Below are positions 33,960 through 43,123 of a DNA stretch of 43,189 bases, in pieces. The position numbers and the translations under genes were made by a program. The notes beneath the pieces were generated by a model. The model did not search any database. It saw nothing but the letters and a program-made list of their open reading frames with translations, and was not told the origin of the DNA. Source of the stretch: JAAYCB01 sp012744395 (GTDB lineage: Bacteria; Planctomycetota; Planctomycetia; Pirellulales; Thermoguttaceae); contig JAQVNJ010000038.1 in the NCBI GenBank assembly GCA_028703175.1, positions 1 to 43,189 on the forward strand, read 5' to 3'. The first letter of the stretch is position 1, and every line of letters starts with the position of its first letter.

Positions 33960-36224
33960 TTACCCACCCGGCGCAATCACTTTCTCCCTGGCGACCTCGT
34001 ATTTCGCGCCTTTCCACGTGATCTCCGGATCGCCGAAACCGTGAAACACCCGCAGCTTGCCGGCCGTCTGAAGGCTTTCGCCCTCCACCGGCTGGAGCGT
34101 GAACAGGGCCCCGCCGGGATAGTCCCTTCCGCCCCACTTCTTAGCATAGAAGGCGGCAAACCGCGGGCCTTCAATAACCAGCCCGAAGGGAGGCAGCAGC
34201 ACCTCGCCGCCCAGCGCGGTCGTCACCGCCGCGTCGCCCTCGCCGAAGTTGACCACCACCGTCGTTGCCGTCTGGCCTTCGCCATACTGGGCGCGGCGGA
34301 CCTGGCGGTCGGGCGTGAGGAACTCCAGCCGGCCGAGCCGGTCGTGGACAGTCGCCGCGTGCAGCGGTCCGAGCAACTCCTGGGTGTTTTTTATGAAGGC
34401 GTCGAGCGGGTGCAGCCCCTCGGCCCAGCCGCCGTCGGTCCGCGCGTAGCTGGCCCGGTCGCCCGACGGCGCAGCGGCCTCGGCCGGTTTCTCCTTCCAG
34501 TAGAGATGATCCGGCACGGAGTGGTAGTAGAGCGGCCGGGCGCAGATGGCGTGGTGGGCGACGAACTCGGCGGCCTCGTTGGCGGAATAGCCATATTTGC
34601 CCCAGCAAATCTGGCAGTCGTGATAGACCATTTCCCAGAGCGGGATCACCATCGCGCCGAGCTTAGCGGGATCGAGGTTGTGGTAGTACTTGCCCGACAC
34701 GCCCACCAGCCCCTCGAAAAAGTCGCTGTGCGGCAGGGCCCACTCGCGGCCGCACTCGCTGCCGAAGATGCCGAACAGTTTGCGGGCTTCGTCGCTGAGG
34801 CGGATCTTCCAGGCGATGTCGTCGTTGCGGCCGATCGGGTGGGCGGGATCGAAGCACTCGCGCGGCCCGACGGCGTAGGTCGTGTCGATGAAATAGCTCC
34901 AGGGGGCAAACAGCCGCTGGATCTCAGGGAGGTTCTGCGGGCGCATCGCCAGCTCGACCTGCTTCGGCGCGCAGACCATGTACGCCCGACCGCCCAGCCA
35001 CCGCCCGCCGGTGACCAGCGAGCCGTCGGGCTTCTTCTCGATCAGGGCCGGGTTCCAGCTCGCGGCGTCGCGGTACATGTCCTGGTAGTTGTCGTGCAGC
35101 GAGGCGACGAAGCCAAGCTTCTGGATCCGCCGGACCGCGTCGGCCAACGCGTCGTTGCCGCCGCACTCGGGGTTGGCGGGCAGGTTGTCGGGATGGCGGC
35201 AGTCGTAGCCGCCCGCCGTCCAGCCGCCGAGCATGAACAGGCAGTTCCGGATGCCGAGGTCGCGGTGGAGGTGCTCGGCGATTGTCGCAGCCTCGTCGAA
35301 GGTCCAGCGGACGCGGACCGATTCCTCGGCGGTGCTCTCCTCGTTCATCCGCCGTGCCAGGCACGTCCAGAGCTTGAAATCCGCCGCGCCCACCATCCGC
35401 CGCACATGGGGATTCCGTTTGATCTTCTCGCGGAGAGTGACGGCCAGGCCTTTCTGTTCGGCGATTCGCCGATAGCCGGCCGCCAGCGTGTTCCAGTCGC
35501 CGTTGCCGAGCGGGGCAAGGCGGATCGCGCGTGCCGAGCGGCGGAGGTTGAAGCCGGCCGTGAGCCGCTGCGAGCCATCGCTGCCGGCCTCGAGCGCGCT
35601 CTTCAGCTCGGCGAACACGTAGGCGTCGTCCCAGGTTGCCAGGATCGCCGACCCGCGTTTGACCAGGCCGATCATGTTCATGTGGCAGCCCTCGTAGTCC
35701 GAGGTGCCGAAGGTCTGCGAGAAGGCCACGCCGCTCGCGGCCGGAATGAGCAGCCCCGCGCGGCAGGGGACGACGGCGTAGCCCTCTTCCGCCGCGGTCA
35801 CGGCCAGCGCGTCGTCGAGCACGCGGACGTCGCCGACTGTCTGGCCCTCGTAGCGAATTTCCAGCGCGCGGCCGTCGTCGACCAGTTCGAAGGTCACCGC
35901 CGCGCCGGCCGCCGTTTCCAGACGCACGCGGTGCGACGCGGCCGCGGTCTTGGCAAACTCGGACGCCAGGCCGCTGGCCGCGCCCGCGCCAGCCGCGCCC
36001 GCGGAGGGCCATCGGATGCCCGAGGCCTTGTCGACGAGCGACCACTTGCCAGTTTGCGAATCGATTTCGACCCGCATGGCAGGGCTTTCGAGCAGCCGCG
36101 TGTCGGCATAGGCCACGCCTGCCGACAGGGCAGCGACGATCGCCAGTGCTACGAGTCGCCCCGACTTGAAAACGCGTGAAACCGTGCGATCCGGCATCGT
36201 TGATGGTTTCGGTTCCCGTCGCAT
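33960..36224 (-). CDS. Secreted DUF5696-type glycoside hydrolase-like protein
   Basis: This 754-residue protein has a signal peptide (hydrophobic stretch about residues 22-38, LVALAIVAALSAGVAYA). An N-terminal beta-rich domain follows (RVEIDSQTGKWSLVDKASGI). A TIM-barrel-like region then spans about residues 280-560: FKLWTCLARRMNE, CLFMLGGWTAGGYDCRHPD, FVASLHDNYQDMYRD and YFIDTTYA. The pattern resembles DUF5696 and GH101-type endo-alpha-N-acetylgalactosaminidase-like proteins. ATG at 36224 was chosen for AAGGAG seven bases upstream; an upstream ATG exists at 36317 without such a site. Catalytic residues cannot be assigned with confidence, though an Asp in YFIDTTY and the acidic cluster in FGSECGREW are candidates. 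It is probably envelope or extracellular glycan degradation. Confidence 0.8.
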   Translation of the reverse strand: MRREPKPSTMPDRTVSRVFKSGRLVALAIVAALSAGVAYADTRLLESPAMRVEIDSQTGKWSLVDKASGIRWPSAGAAGAGAASGLASEFAKTAAASHRVRLETAAGAAVTFELVDDGRALEIRYEGQTVGDVRVLDDALAVTAAEEGYAVVPCRAGLLIPAASGVAFSQTFGTSDYEGCHMNMIGLVKRGSAILATWDDAYVFAELKSALEAGSDGSQRLTAGFNLRRSARAIRLAPLGNGDWNTLAAGYRRIAEQKGLAVTLREKIKRNPHVRRMVGAADFKLWTCLARRMNEESTAEESVRVRWTFDEAATIAEHLHRDLGIRNCLFMLGGWTAGGYDCRHPDNLPANPECGGNDALADAVRRIQKLGFVASLHDNYQDMYRDAASWNPALIEKKPDGSLVTGGRWLGGRAYMVCAPKQVELAMRPQNLPEIQRLFAPWSYFIDTTYAVGPRECFDPAHPIGRNDDIAWKIRLSDEARKLFGIFGSECGREWALPHSDFFEGLVGVSGKYYHNLDPAKLGAMVIPLWEMVYHDCQICWGKYGYSANEAAEFVAHHAICARPLYYHSVPDHLYWKEKPAEAAAPSGDRASYARTDGGWAEGLHPLDAFIKNTQELLGPLHAATVHDRLGRLEFLTPDRQVRRAQYGEGQTATTVVVNFGEGDAAVTTALGGEVLLPPFGLVIEGPRFAAFYAKKWGGRDYPGGALFTLQPVEGESLQTAGKLRVFHGFGDPEITWKGAKYEVAREKVIAPGG

Positions 36225-36944
36225 TCGCTGGCTCCTTGTCTCAGGCGGCTGTTCGCGTGTGCTCGTCGTCCACGTGCCGTGAAGCTTCGCAGTGTTCTTA
36301 CCCCTGTAGGGCTGCATCCGACCATACTACCGCGAAGCGTCGGCCGGGGCCAGCGCCGTGGCAGGCGTTTGTCGATCGTCGTCGTTGTGCTCGACGAGGG
36401 GAAATTCCTGGAGTTGATGAAGGAGGAGTCTTCTCGAGGGGCAAGTGTTCCTGAGGCGGATGTGGCGGGAAACGAAGAGATGCGCACGCAAGGGCCCAAC
36501 AAGGATGTGGAAGGGAGGCGGCGAAGGGGCGAAGGAAGGGGAAACCCGGGTTCGGATTGGAGTTGGCAGACGGGGGTTGAATCGGCTCGGGAGGTCAAGG
36601 TTTGCGGACACTGGAAACGGTTTCTTGGTGATCTGAGGGACGGAAATGCGGACACAATTGGGTATTCTGGCCGATTTTGGCGACGTAGTTGGCCGATTGC
36701 GAAATTAGTCGGTTGCGAAGAGAGTCGGCCGATCAGGGAATGCGAACGTGGCACCTTTTGACACGTTGTTCGGGAAGAGCAGCAGTTTGTGGGTGGCACC
36801 TTTTTAGGAGTCGCACCCGATGCTCCCAGATTGCCGTAGGGCGCGCGCATGGCTCGTTTCACTTGCCGTGCTGCACCCTTATCGCCGGTTGAGGGGATGT
36901 TCCGTGGAGGCCGGCGACCGCGCGGCAATGCCCTTCGCTCACGT
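36225..36944. other. Long divergent intergenic region
   Basis: No recognisable gene in about 720 bases, part of which is poorer in GC than the flanks. A 160-codon plus-strand frame (36279-36761) shows RRLSIVVVVLDEGKFLELMK but no start signal and no family match. Two copies of a 12-base word are listed separately. Confidence 0.5.
36748..36804 (+). repeat. Two direct copies of GTGGCACCTTTT, period 45
   Basis: The word occurs at 36748-36759 and 36793-36804, and a partial inverted version (AGGTGCCACCT) lies near 37002. The TGGCAC core resembles the first half of a sigma-54 promoter, but no TTGC follows at the proper distance. Confidence 0.6.
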
Positions 36945-36975
36945 TTGACCCGCCAGCGCTTGTCTGGTAGACAAT
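36945..36975 (+). promoter_or_regulatory. Candidate promoter of the WD40 gene
   Basis: TTGACC (36945-36950) is a good -35 box; GACAAT (36970-36975) is a fair -10 box but at a long 19-base spacing. Initiation near 36982 gives a 52-base leader. Confidence 0.4.
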
Positions 36976-37033
36976 ACAGGCGCGGTCAGATTGTGGAAAC
37001 GAGGTGCCACCTGTTCGTCAAGAGGCTCGGCCG

Positions 37034-40000
37034 ATGCAACGGATACTGGTTGCCCTTGCGACGGGCTATCTCCTGGCCGGTGTAGCGTTTCAAACAGGAT
37101 GTGCCGGCGAGGCGCCCGAGGCCGACATGACGGCGCCGGTGACCGATGCGAAGCCTGCCACGCCCGAAAGGTGGCTCGACGTCCGCATGGCGGCGCCCGA
37201 ACCCCGAGCGGTTCGGCCGGACGGCCGGCAGGTCGTAGTCACGGCCGGCTGCGAGACGATTCTCTATGATCTCGAATCGGGCAACAGGTTGCACGCCTGG
37301 ACGGATCGATTCGTGTCGGCCTGTTTCAGCGCGGACGGGAGGTTCCTGTTGACCGTGGGGGACAACGAAGTCGCCGTCTGGGACGCCGAGACGTGCACGG
37401 AAATCCGGCGCTTCCCTGGGCGAGCGCCCGCCTGGAATGAGCCGCACTACCGTTCCTTGGCGACGATCGCCGCGCTGAGTGACGACGGAAGCCAGCTGGC
37501 CATAGCAAACCGCCGTGGCTCGTTTCACCGCGACATGCCGGCCGCGGTCCTCGTCTACAACACGCGATCCGATGCGCTTCGCCAGGCGCTGGCGACGCCC
37601 GAGAAGGCGGAGGTCCATTCGGTCGCCGTTGTGCCCAATAGCGAAAGACTCTTGGTCGGCTATTCGAGCCGGCGGGAAAATGACGTCGGCAGGTGCTTCT
37701 GCGTATTGTGGGATATGGAGTCGGGAAATCCGGTCTGCGAACTCCCAGTCGAGGGTGCTGTCCGAGTAAGTCCGGACGGCCGCTGGATCGCCGGCGGGAC
37801 GCTGGTTGGCAGTCCGTTTCAGGCGGGCGGCGGAACGCCGCGGATCGACTCCACGAGATTGACTGTCTGGGAAACGGATGCCGGCAAAGCGGTCCGCACG
37901 TTCGAGTACGCGTCCCCGATGCGCGATTTCACATTCAGCCCGAACGGCGAGAGAGTCCTGGTTGCCCTGGAGCGGAAGACGGGCGACGGCCCTCGGTTGG
38001 CTTTCGCGGGCCGGCTTGTCGAGTGGGACGTCGAGTCGGGCGAAGCGCGTTTCGAGGTCGATCATCCGGCAAAGCCGTATGCCAGCGTGGCGTACAGCCC
38101 CGACGGCCTGCGGCGATTCGCCACCACCGAATGGCCTAATGGTCTCGATGACGACGTGGACCATCGGCTCTGCGGCTGGAGCGTCAAGACGGGCGCGGAG
38201 TTGCCGATCCGCAACTATTTGTTCGACAGTTACAATGGTCGCGAAGACCTGTTCTTCTACACCAGCGGCGACCGATTCATCGATCTGGCCTGCCCATTTG
38301 CCGTTCGAGACGTTTTCACGGGTGTGGTCGAGAAGACCCTGCCCGAGTATCGGAGGGGAATGACCGAAGTCGCATTCGCCGCGGACGGCGAGAGGTTCCT
38401 TGTGGGGCCCCGGGAGGTCATGGGTGCGTGCTATCTGAGCGATTGCCGTTCCGGGGACCAGCGGACTCTGCGTCTGCGAGGCGAAGGGCCCGTCTTTCTC
38501 GACGGCGGACGCAACGTGTTCGCCCACAATGTCGCCCACCTGCGTCTGATCGATGTGGTCTCCGATGAGGTCGTCTGGGGGCTTCCTTTGCACGCGCACT
38601 ACCGACGCTTCGACGCGGCAATCAGTCCAGACGCGAAACGCGTTGTCGTCTCTCAGGAAAGCGATCCCGATCTGCCAGCGGCTCCACGCGTGATCCTGCT
38701 GGAGACATCGCAACCTGACCGTCCGCGGATTCTCCAAAGGTATGCCGCGAGGGTCGCGTTTCGGCCCGACGGTGCCTGCTTTCTTGCCGCTTCCCCCGAG
38801 GCGATCGACGAGTTTGACGCTCTCAGTGGCGACCACATCCGCACGCTATGGACCCCGCCCGGGCGGCCGCTCGCAGTCACGTACAGCCAGGACGGGACCA
38901 GAGTCCTCGCCTGCGGCGTCGTCGGCCACGCCGATCGCCGCGAGCCGGTGGATCGAACCGACCGGGGGTGGGCGATGCTCTGGGACGATGCAACGAACCG
39001 GACGATTTCCCTGAAGGGGCACACGGCCCCGGTGACTACCGCCGCATTCGGCGCCGGCGGCGCCCGCTGTGCCACCGGATCGCTCGACACGACGATCCGG
39101 CTGTGGGATTCGGCTAACGGCAGCCCGCTGTCTGTCCTGCACGGCCACGTCGGCGGAATACACCGGATTGACTACAGCCGGCGAGGAGACCGGATTCTCA
39201 GCGCGGCGCTAGACGGCGCGGCGCTCTGGAACGTCGCCCGATTCGCCACACCGCCGGTGGAACCTGTTCCGCTGGCCGCTTCGTTCAGGCCGGTGGAATC
39301 CGGCAACGCCATCAACGCGACATTCGGCGCACCGAAGGAGCCAATGAGAGCGTCCGAGCCGGAGTCTCCCCCGTCTCAGCCGGCTCCGGTTCCTGCCGTT
39401 CGTCCGGCAAATTGGGTCGTGGTCGAAGTTGGCGAGGCCAAATACCGCAATCTGTCACCGGACATCGAACACTGGCTGTCGCGGGCGAGAGCCACGCGGC
39501 GCCGCGACGTGCCGCCTTCCACCGAGCCGGCAAGGCCTGCCAGTCGTCACGATCTCTGCGGCACAAGCCGCGATGGCCGCCGCAAGGTGTATCTCACCTG
39601 GCCGGACAAGAACATCGCCCTCTGTGACGAAGAGGGCCGAACCTTGCGCACATGGGACGGCCGCACCGCCTATAGCAGCCACGTGAGAATCTCACCATCC
39701 GGCAAGGAAGTCATCATCTCCCGCAGAACAGGTTCCGGCGAAGGCGGCCGTTGGATAGCGACCGTATACGATGCGGAGTCCGGGCTGGCAAAGCGAGTGA
39801 TCGGCGAAGACGACGGCAAATATCTCAGCTTGACAGCGATCGATCCGAAAGAACGGACGATCATGATGAGTACGAGCGAGTACGCGATCGTCTTGCGTGA
39901 CTACCAGACCGGGGAGAGACTGGGGGCCTTGGCGAGGGACCGAGGCGGTCCGTCGCGAAAGGCCGCGTACAGCCCGGACGGCCGTTTCGTGGTCACAGGC

Positions 40001-40432
40001 AAGTTCCCCGAACTGGCAGTAACGCTCTACGATCCAACCACGCTGGCGCCGGTGAAGACGCTAGCCAGTCTCTTGCCCGTCCGCTGGTTCGCCTTCAGCC
40101 CCGACGAGAGGCATCTCGTCGTCGGGCAGTTGTTCGGGCATTCGTCGAGTGATCTGTTAACGATGTGGGAGATCGACTCAGGGCGCCGGCTCTGGAGCCG
40201 CTGCGGACCGTGCAGCGACTCGGCGACATTTTCACCCGACGGCCGCCGCTTCGTGACCGATGGCCGGAGTGGCTCCTCGCGCGTCTGGACTTTTTGGGAC
40301 GCGGAAGCCGGCCAGATGCTTTGCATCGTCCTCGCTTCAGCCGGCGTGGCGGGCAACAAGGCAGTCCTGGGCGGCGACGGCGCGTCGCTTCACCTTGGAT
40401 CGACCGACGGGCCGCGTCTCTGGCCAGAATAA
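37034..40432 (+). CDS. Large WD40-repeat protein, probable lipoprotein
   Basis: This 1132-residue protein begins with a short hydrophobic signal (ILVALATGYLLAGVAFQTGC) in which TGC near residue 23 could be a lipidated Cys. It is then made almost entirely of WD40-type beta-propeller blades, for example VSACFSADGRFLLTVGDNEV, TTAAFGAGGARCATGSLDTT followed by IRLWDS, and AAYSPDGRFVVTGKFP. A low-complexity Pro/Glu-rich linker (about residues 765-800) separates an N-terminal set of blades from a shorter C-terminal set. WD40 proteins are scaffolds for protein binding; no enzyme domain is visible. Start ATG at 37034 is supported by AAGAGG about eight bases upstream. The partner is unknown. Such giant envelope WD40 proteins are common in planctomycetes. 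Confidence 0.85.
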   Translation: MQRILVALATGYLLAGVAFQTGCAGEAPEADMTAPVTDAKPATPERWLDVRMAAPEPRAVRPDGRQVVVTAGCETILYDLESGNRLHAWTDRFVSACFSADGRFLLTVGDNEVAVWDAETCTEIRRFPGRAPAWNEPHYRSLATIAALSDDGSQLAIANRRGSFHRDMPAAVLVYNTRSDALRQALATPEKAEVHSVAVVPNSERLLVGYSSRRENDVGRCFCVLWDMESGNPVCELPVEGAVRVSPDGRWIAGGTLVGSPFQAGGGTPRIDSTRLTVWETDAGKAVRTFEYASPMRDFTFSPNGERVLVALERKTGDGPRLAFAGRLVEWDVESGEARFEVDHPAKPYASVAYSPDGLRRFATTEWPNGLDDDVDHRLCGWSVKTGAELPIRNYLFDSYNGREDLFFYTSGDRFIDLACPFAVRDVFTGVVEKTLPEYRRGMTEVAFAADGERFLVGPREVMGACYLSDCRSGDQRTLRLRGEGPVFLDGGRNVFAHNVAHLRLIDVVSDEVVWGLPLHAHYRRFDAAISPDAKRVVVSQESDPDLPAAPRVILLETSQPDRPRILQRYAARVAFRPDGACFLAASPEAIDEFDALSGDHIRTLWTPPGRPLAVTYSQDGTRVLACGVVGHADRREPVDRTDRGWAMLWDDATNRTISLKGHTAPVTTAAFGAGGARCATGSLDTTIRLWDSANGSPLSVLHGHVGGIHRIDYSRRGDRILSAALDGAALWNVARFATPPVEPVPLAASFRPVESGNAINATFGAPKEPMRASEPESPPSQPAPVPAVRPANWVVVEVGEAKYRNLSPDIEHWLSRARATRRRDVPPSTEPARPASRHDLCGTSRDGRRKVYLTWPDKNIALCDEEGRTLRTWDGRTAYSSHVRISPSGKEVIISRRTGSGEGGRWIATVYDAESGLAKRVIGEDDGKYLSLTAIDPKERTIMMSTSEYAIVLRDYQTGERLGALARDRGGPSRKAAYSPDGRFVVTGKFPELAVTLYDPTTLAPVKTLASLLPVRWFAFSPDERHLVVGQLFGHSSSDLLTMWEIDSGRRLWSRCGPCSDSATFSPDGRRFVTDGRSGSSRVWTFWDAEAGQMLCIVLASAGVAGNKAVLGGDGASLHLGSTDGPRLWPE

Positions 40433-40556
40433 ACGTCTGGCGGCTTGAGCACGACGGCGATCTCTTCTGGTTGCACTGGACTTCCCCCCGATCTTGCCGC
40501 TGCTAACATTTGGATTGGGACTGCCGCCAGAATCATTGAGCACCCGAGGCCGTGGG

Positions 40557-42308
40557 ATGAACCAAAGAACGCGCAATTCAGGGATGGTATTGGGAGAAGT
40601 GGCGTCTTCCGGGTTGGCTCGCGGGACAGCTATCCTGTGTGCTTGCGCAAACCGGATTACCGTTGCCCGCCGGGTGATCAGCCCAAACGAGGTTGAAGCG
40701 GAAATCGTCAAGCTGGACGCCGCTCTCGCGATCGTTGAAGATCAGTTGATCGATTTGCAGAAAAAGGTCCAGCAGTCCCTGGGAGACCAGTCGGCCGGAA
40801 TCTTCGAGGCGCACATTGCCCTCTTGCGCGCCCCCTCATTGCGCAAGGAGATACGCGCCGGTTGTCTGGATCGGCATATCAATGTGGAAGCCGCCGTGGA
40901 GGAATCCATCGAGAAGCTGGTCTCCACGTTCGCGCAAGTGGAGGAGCCTTATTTGCGGGAGCGGGCGGCAGACTTGGAAGATCTCGGACGCCGGCTGCTG
41001 GACGTTCTGACGAGGGATCAGCCATCGGAGAACCCCGTTTTCCCCCAGGGGAGCGTGCTTGTGACGAGCGAGCTGCTGCCCTCCGTAACGGCGCGCCTGG
41101 ATCGCGAGACGATTCGCGGGGTGGTCGTTGAGAGGGGGGGGCAAACCGCGCACGCCACGATCCTGGCGCGCGAGTTGGGTGTCCCCTTGTTGATTCGCGT
41201 TCCGGATGCCATGAAACGAATCCGCACCGGCGATCGGCTTGTCGTCGATGGGTTGGCGGGACGGGTGTTCATCAATCCCACTGCCCACATCCTGCGGGAA
41301 TACGATCGGCTGGAATCCGACCTTCACGCCCATCGGACCGCCCTGCAAACGATGGTGGAGTTGCCGCCGGTCACCAGCGACGGCACGCGGATCAGACTGT
41401 CAGCGAACATTGGCAAGACGGCCGACGCCCCGGCGGCGGCGGCGGCCAACGCCGACGGCATTGGCCTGTATCGCACGGAGTTCGTGTTTCTTGTCCAGGA
41501 CCATCTTCCTTCCGAGGAAGAGCAATATCGAATCTATCGGGCAACGGCGGAATACTCGAAGCCACGCCATGTAGTCATTCGGCTCTTGGACATTGGCGGT
41601 GACAAGCCGCTCCATTATTTCCCGCTGTCCGCAGAAGCGAATCCGTCGTTGGGGTTGCGAGGCACGCGGCTCTTGCTGGCGCATGCCGAAATACTGCGGA
41701 CCCAAACGCGAGCCATTCTCCGGCTCAACGCGACGCACCCCGTGTCCATTCTCCTGCCCATGGTGGGCGACGTGGAAGACGTACGGGCAGTCAAGACGAT
41801 CATCGAGAGCGTAAAGGCGCAGCTGGCGGCGGAACACCAGACGTTTGATCCCCGCATCCCAATCGGCGCGATGATTGAGACCCCGTCGGCCGCCGTGATG
41901 ATCGGGCGGTTGGCCCGGGAGGTGGATTTTCTCAGTATCGGCACGAACGATCTCGTTCAGTACCTGTTGACTACGGATCGAACGAGCAGCACCTTGGCGC
42001 CCTATTACGAACCGGTTCATCCCGCCGTGCTGCACGTCCTTGCATCCCTGGCATCAACAGCCGGCGAGAAGAACAAAGACATCTCCATTTGCGGCGAGAT
42101 GGCCGGCAATCCCGCGTACACGCGGCTACTGCTCGGCTTGGGTTTCCGAAGTTTAAGCGTCGCTCCCGGCGAGTTGCTGGAGGTCAAACACACGATTCGA
42201 TCAACCAGCATGGAAGAGGCCCGGGCCCTCGCCGAGCGGGTCCTTCAATGCGATACGGTCGAGGAGATCAAAAGCCATCTTGGCCTCGCCCACCAGCGCC
42301 GCGCGTAG
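40557..42308 (+). CDS. ptsI: PTS Enzyme I (phosphoenolpyruvate-protein phosphotransferase)
   Basis: Enzyme I takes phosphate from PEP and passes it to HPr at the head of the sugar phosphotransferase system. This 583-residue protein has the phosphorylatable His199 in GGQTAHATILAREL. The C-terminal PEP-binding barrel shows ADGIGLYRTEF, the metal/PEP site RLLDIGGDKPL and NPSLGLRGTRLLL, SIGTNDLVQYLLTTDR, and the catalytic Cys512 in ICGEMAGNP. These correspond to His189 and Cys502 of E. coli Enzyme I. ATG at 40557 has GAGG seven bases upstream. No HPr or Enzyme II gene lies nearby, so in this organism it may serve a regulatory PTS with a partner elsewhere. Confidence 0.95.
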   Translation: MNQRTRNSGMVLGEVASSGLARGTAILCACANRITVARRVISPNEVEAEIVKLDAALAIVEDQLIDLQKKVQQSLGDQSAGIFEAHIALLRAPSLRKEIRAGCLDRHINVEAAVEESIEKLVSTFAQVEEPYLRERAADLEDLGRRLLDVLTRDQPSENPVFPQGSVLVTSELLPSVTARLDRETIRGVVVERGGQTAHATILARELGVPLLIRVPDAMKRIRTGDRLVVDGLAGRVFINPTAHILREYDRLESDLHAHRTALQTMVELPPVTSDGTRIRLSANIGKTADAPAAAAANADGIGLYRTEFVFLVQDHLPSEEEQYRIYRATAEYSKPRHVVIRLLDIGGDKPLHYFPLSAEANPSLGLRGTRLLLAHAEILRTQTRAILRLNATHPVSILLPMVGDVEDVRAVKTIIESVKAQLAAEHQTFDPRIPIGAMIETPSAAVMIGRLAREVDFLSIGTNDLVQYLLTTDRTSSTLAPYYEPVHPAVLHVLASLASTAGEKNKDISICGEMAGNPAYTRLLLGLGFRSLSVAPGELLEVKHTIRSTSMEEARALAERVLQCDTVEEIKSHLGLAHQRRA

Positions 42309-42372
42309 CGAACCGGGATCGCGCCGGGCTGCGGGTTGAATCGCTCGCAGTCGGCGTGCGCCCAGCCGCGAA

Positions 42373-42546
42373 TCACTCGTCGGGAATCAACACGATCTTG
42401 CCAAGCAGCCCGCCGTGTGCCTGCATCCGGTGGGCTTCCGCGGCTTGTGACAAGCGCAGCGTGCAATGGATCGTCGCTTTGAGGTTTCCCGCCGCCAGCC
42501 AGGCGTTGATCTGGCGAGCATACCGGCGCGGATGCCAGGGGCAGCT
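42373..42546 (-). pseudogene. NADPH:quinone reductase C-terminal fragment
   Basis: The minus-strand frame ending at TGA 42375-42373 reads INAWLAAGNLKATIHCTLRL, then SQAAEAHRMQAH and GKIVLIPDE. This is the C-terminal tail of zinc-type or quinone-oxidoreductase MDR proteins, where the helix before AAEAHR and the closing GKIVL strand are diagnostic. The frame does not extend into the Rossmann domain upstream. It is a remnant. Confidence 0.6.
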
Positions 42547-42663
42547 CTCCATAATGGATGCTCTCCGCGGGACCCGGCTGCTCGATGTCTGCGGCTTTCA
42601 TGATTGCGGTGGTCTCGAAGAAATCCAGGTTTCAAGGCTCGAGTTGTCAGAAGGCAGGCAACG

Positions 42664-42999
42664 TCAGGGCGGATTTTGCGAGCCAGCCCGTTGCATTGCC
42701 TTCACCGCAATCGCGGAATGCGCGTAAGCTGCGCCTGCCCTCATCTCCGCAGCAACCCAAATCGCTTCCATGACCTCTTCATTGCTGGCGCCTTTTTGAA
42801 CGGCAAGCTTCGTGTGACTGTCGATGCAGTAGGGGCACTGGGTCACATGGGCAACGGCCACGGCGATCAATTGCTTGGTCTTGGCCGGCAAGGCTCCGTC
42901 GGCGAAAACGTGCTTGCTGAAAGCCTTGAAGGCGACCATCGCCTCTCCGGACAGCTCTTTACGGCGTTGGGCGGTCTGCTGATCGACGATCGGGTACAT
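42664..42999 (-). CDS. Carboxymuconolactone decarboxylase/AhpD family protein
   Basis: This 111-residue protein belongs to the AhpD/CMD superfamily. It has the AhpD-like motif QCPYCIDSH, with redox pair Cys55 and Cys58 and His62, consistent with an alkylhydroperoxidase-type antioxidant that uses thiols to reduce peroxides. The preceding helix KTKQLIAVAVAHVT is typical. ATG at 42999 is chosen because AGGAGG lies about five bases upstream; an in-frame start 15 bases further out lacks such a site. No AhpC partner is adjacent; CMD-like family members without AhpC are common and some have unknown roles. Confidence 0.9.
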   Translation of the reverse strand: MYPIVDQQTAQRRKELSGEAMVAFKAFSKHVFADGALPAKTKQLIAVAVAHVTQCPYCIDSHTKLAVQKGASNEEVMEAIWVAAEMRAGAAYAHSAIAVKAMQRAGSQNPP

Positions 43000-43123
43000 T
43001 ATTCCTCCTGCCAATTTCCAGCGAATGGCCAGTACACGTTGTTTCCCTGCCAGCCAAGACGGAGCTGAAGTGTTGCAAAACGTGGGCTCGGCCCTGACTT
43101 CGGGTTAGTGCCAGGTTTTGGCA

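Noticed and set aside
33951..36179. A 742-codon plus-strand open frame opposite the DUF5696 gene.
   Set aside because: It mirrors the minus-strand gene, which has a signal peptide, ribosome-binding site and homology.
36279..36761. A 160-codon plus-strand frame in the long spacer.
   Set aside because: No start signal, no recognisable motifs, low-complexity Gly/Glu/Arg composition.
36794..36810. TGGCAC as a sigma-54 promoter.
   Set aside because: The -12 element TTGC is missing at the required distance for both copies.
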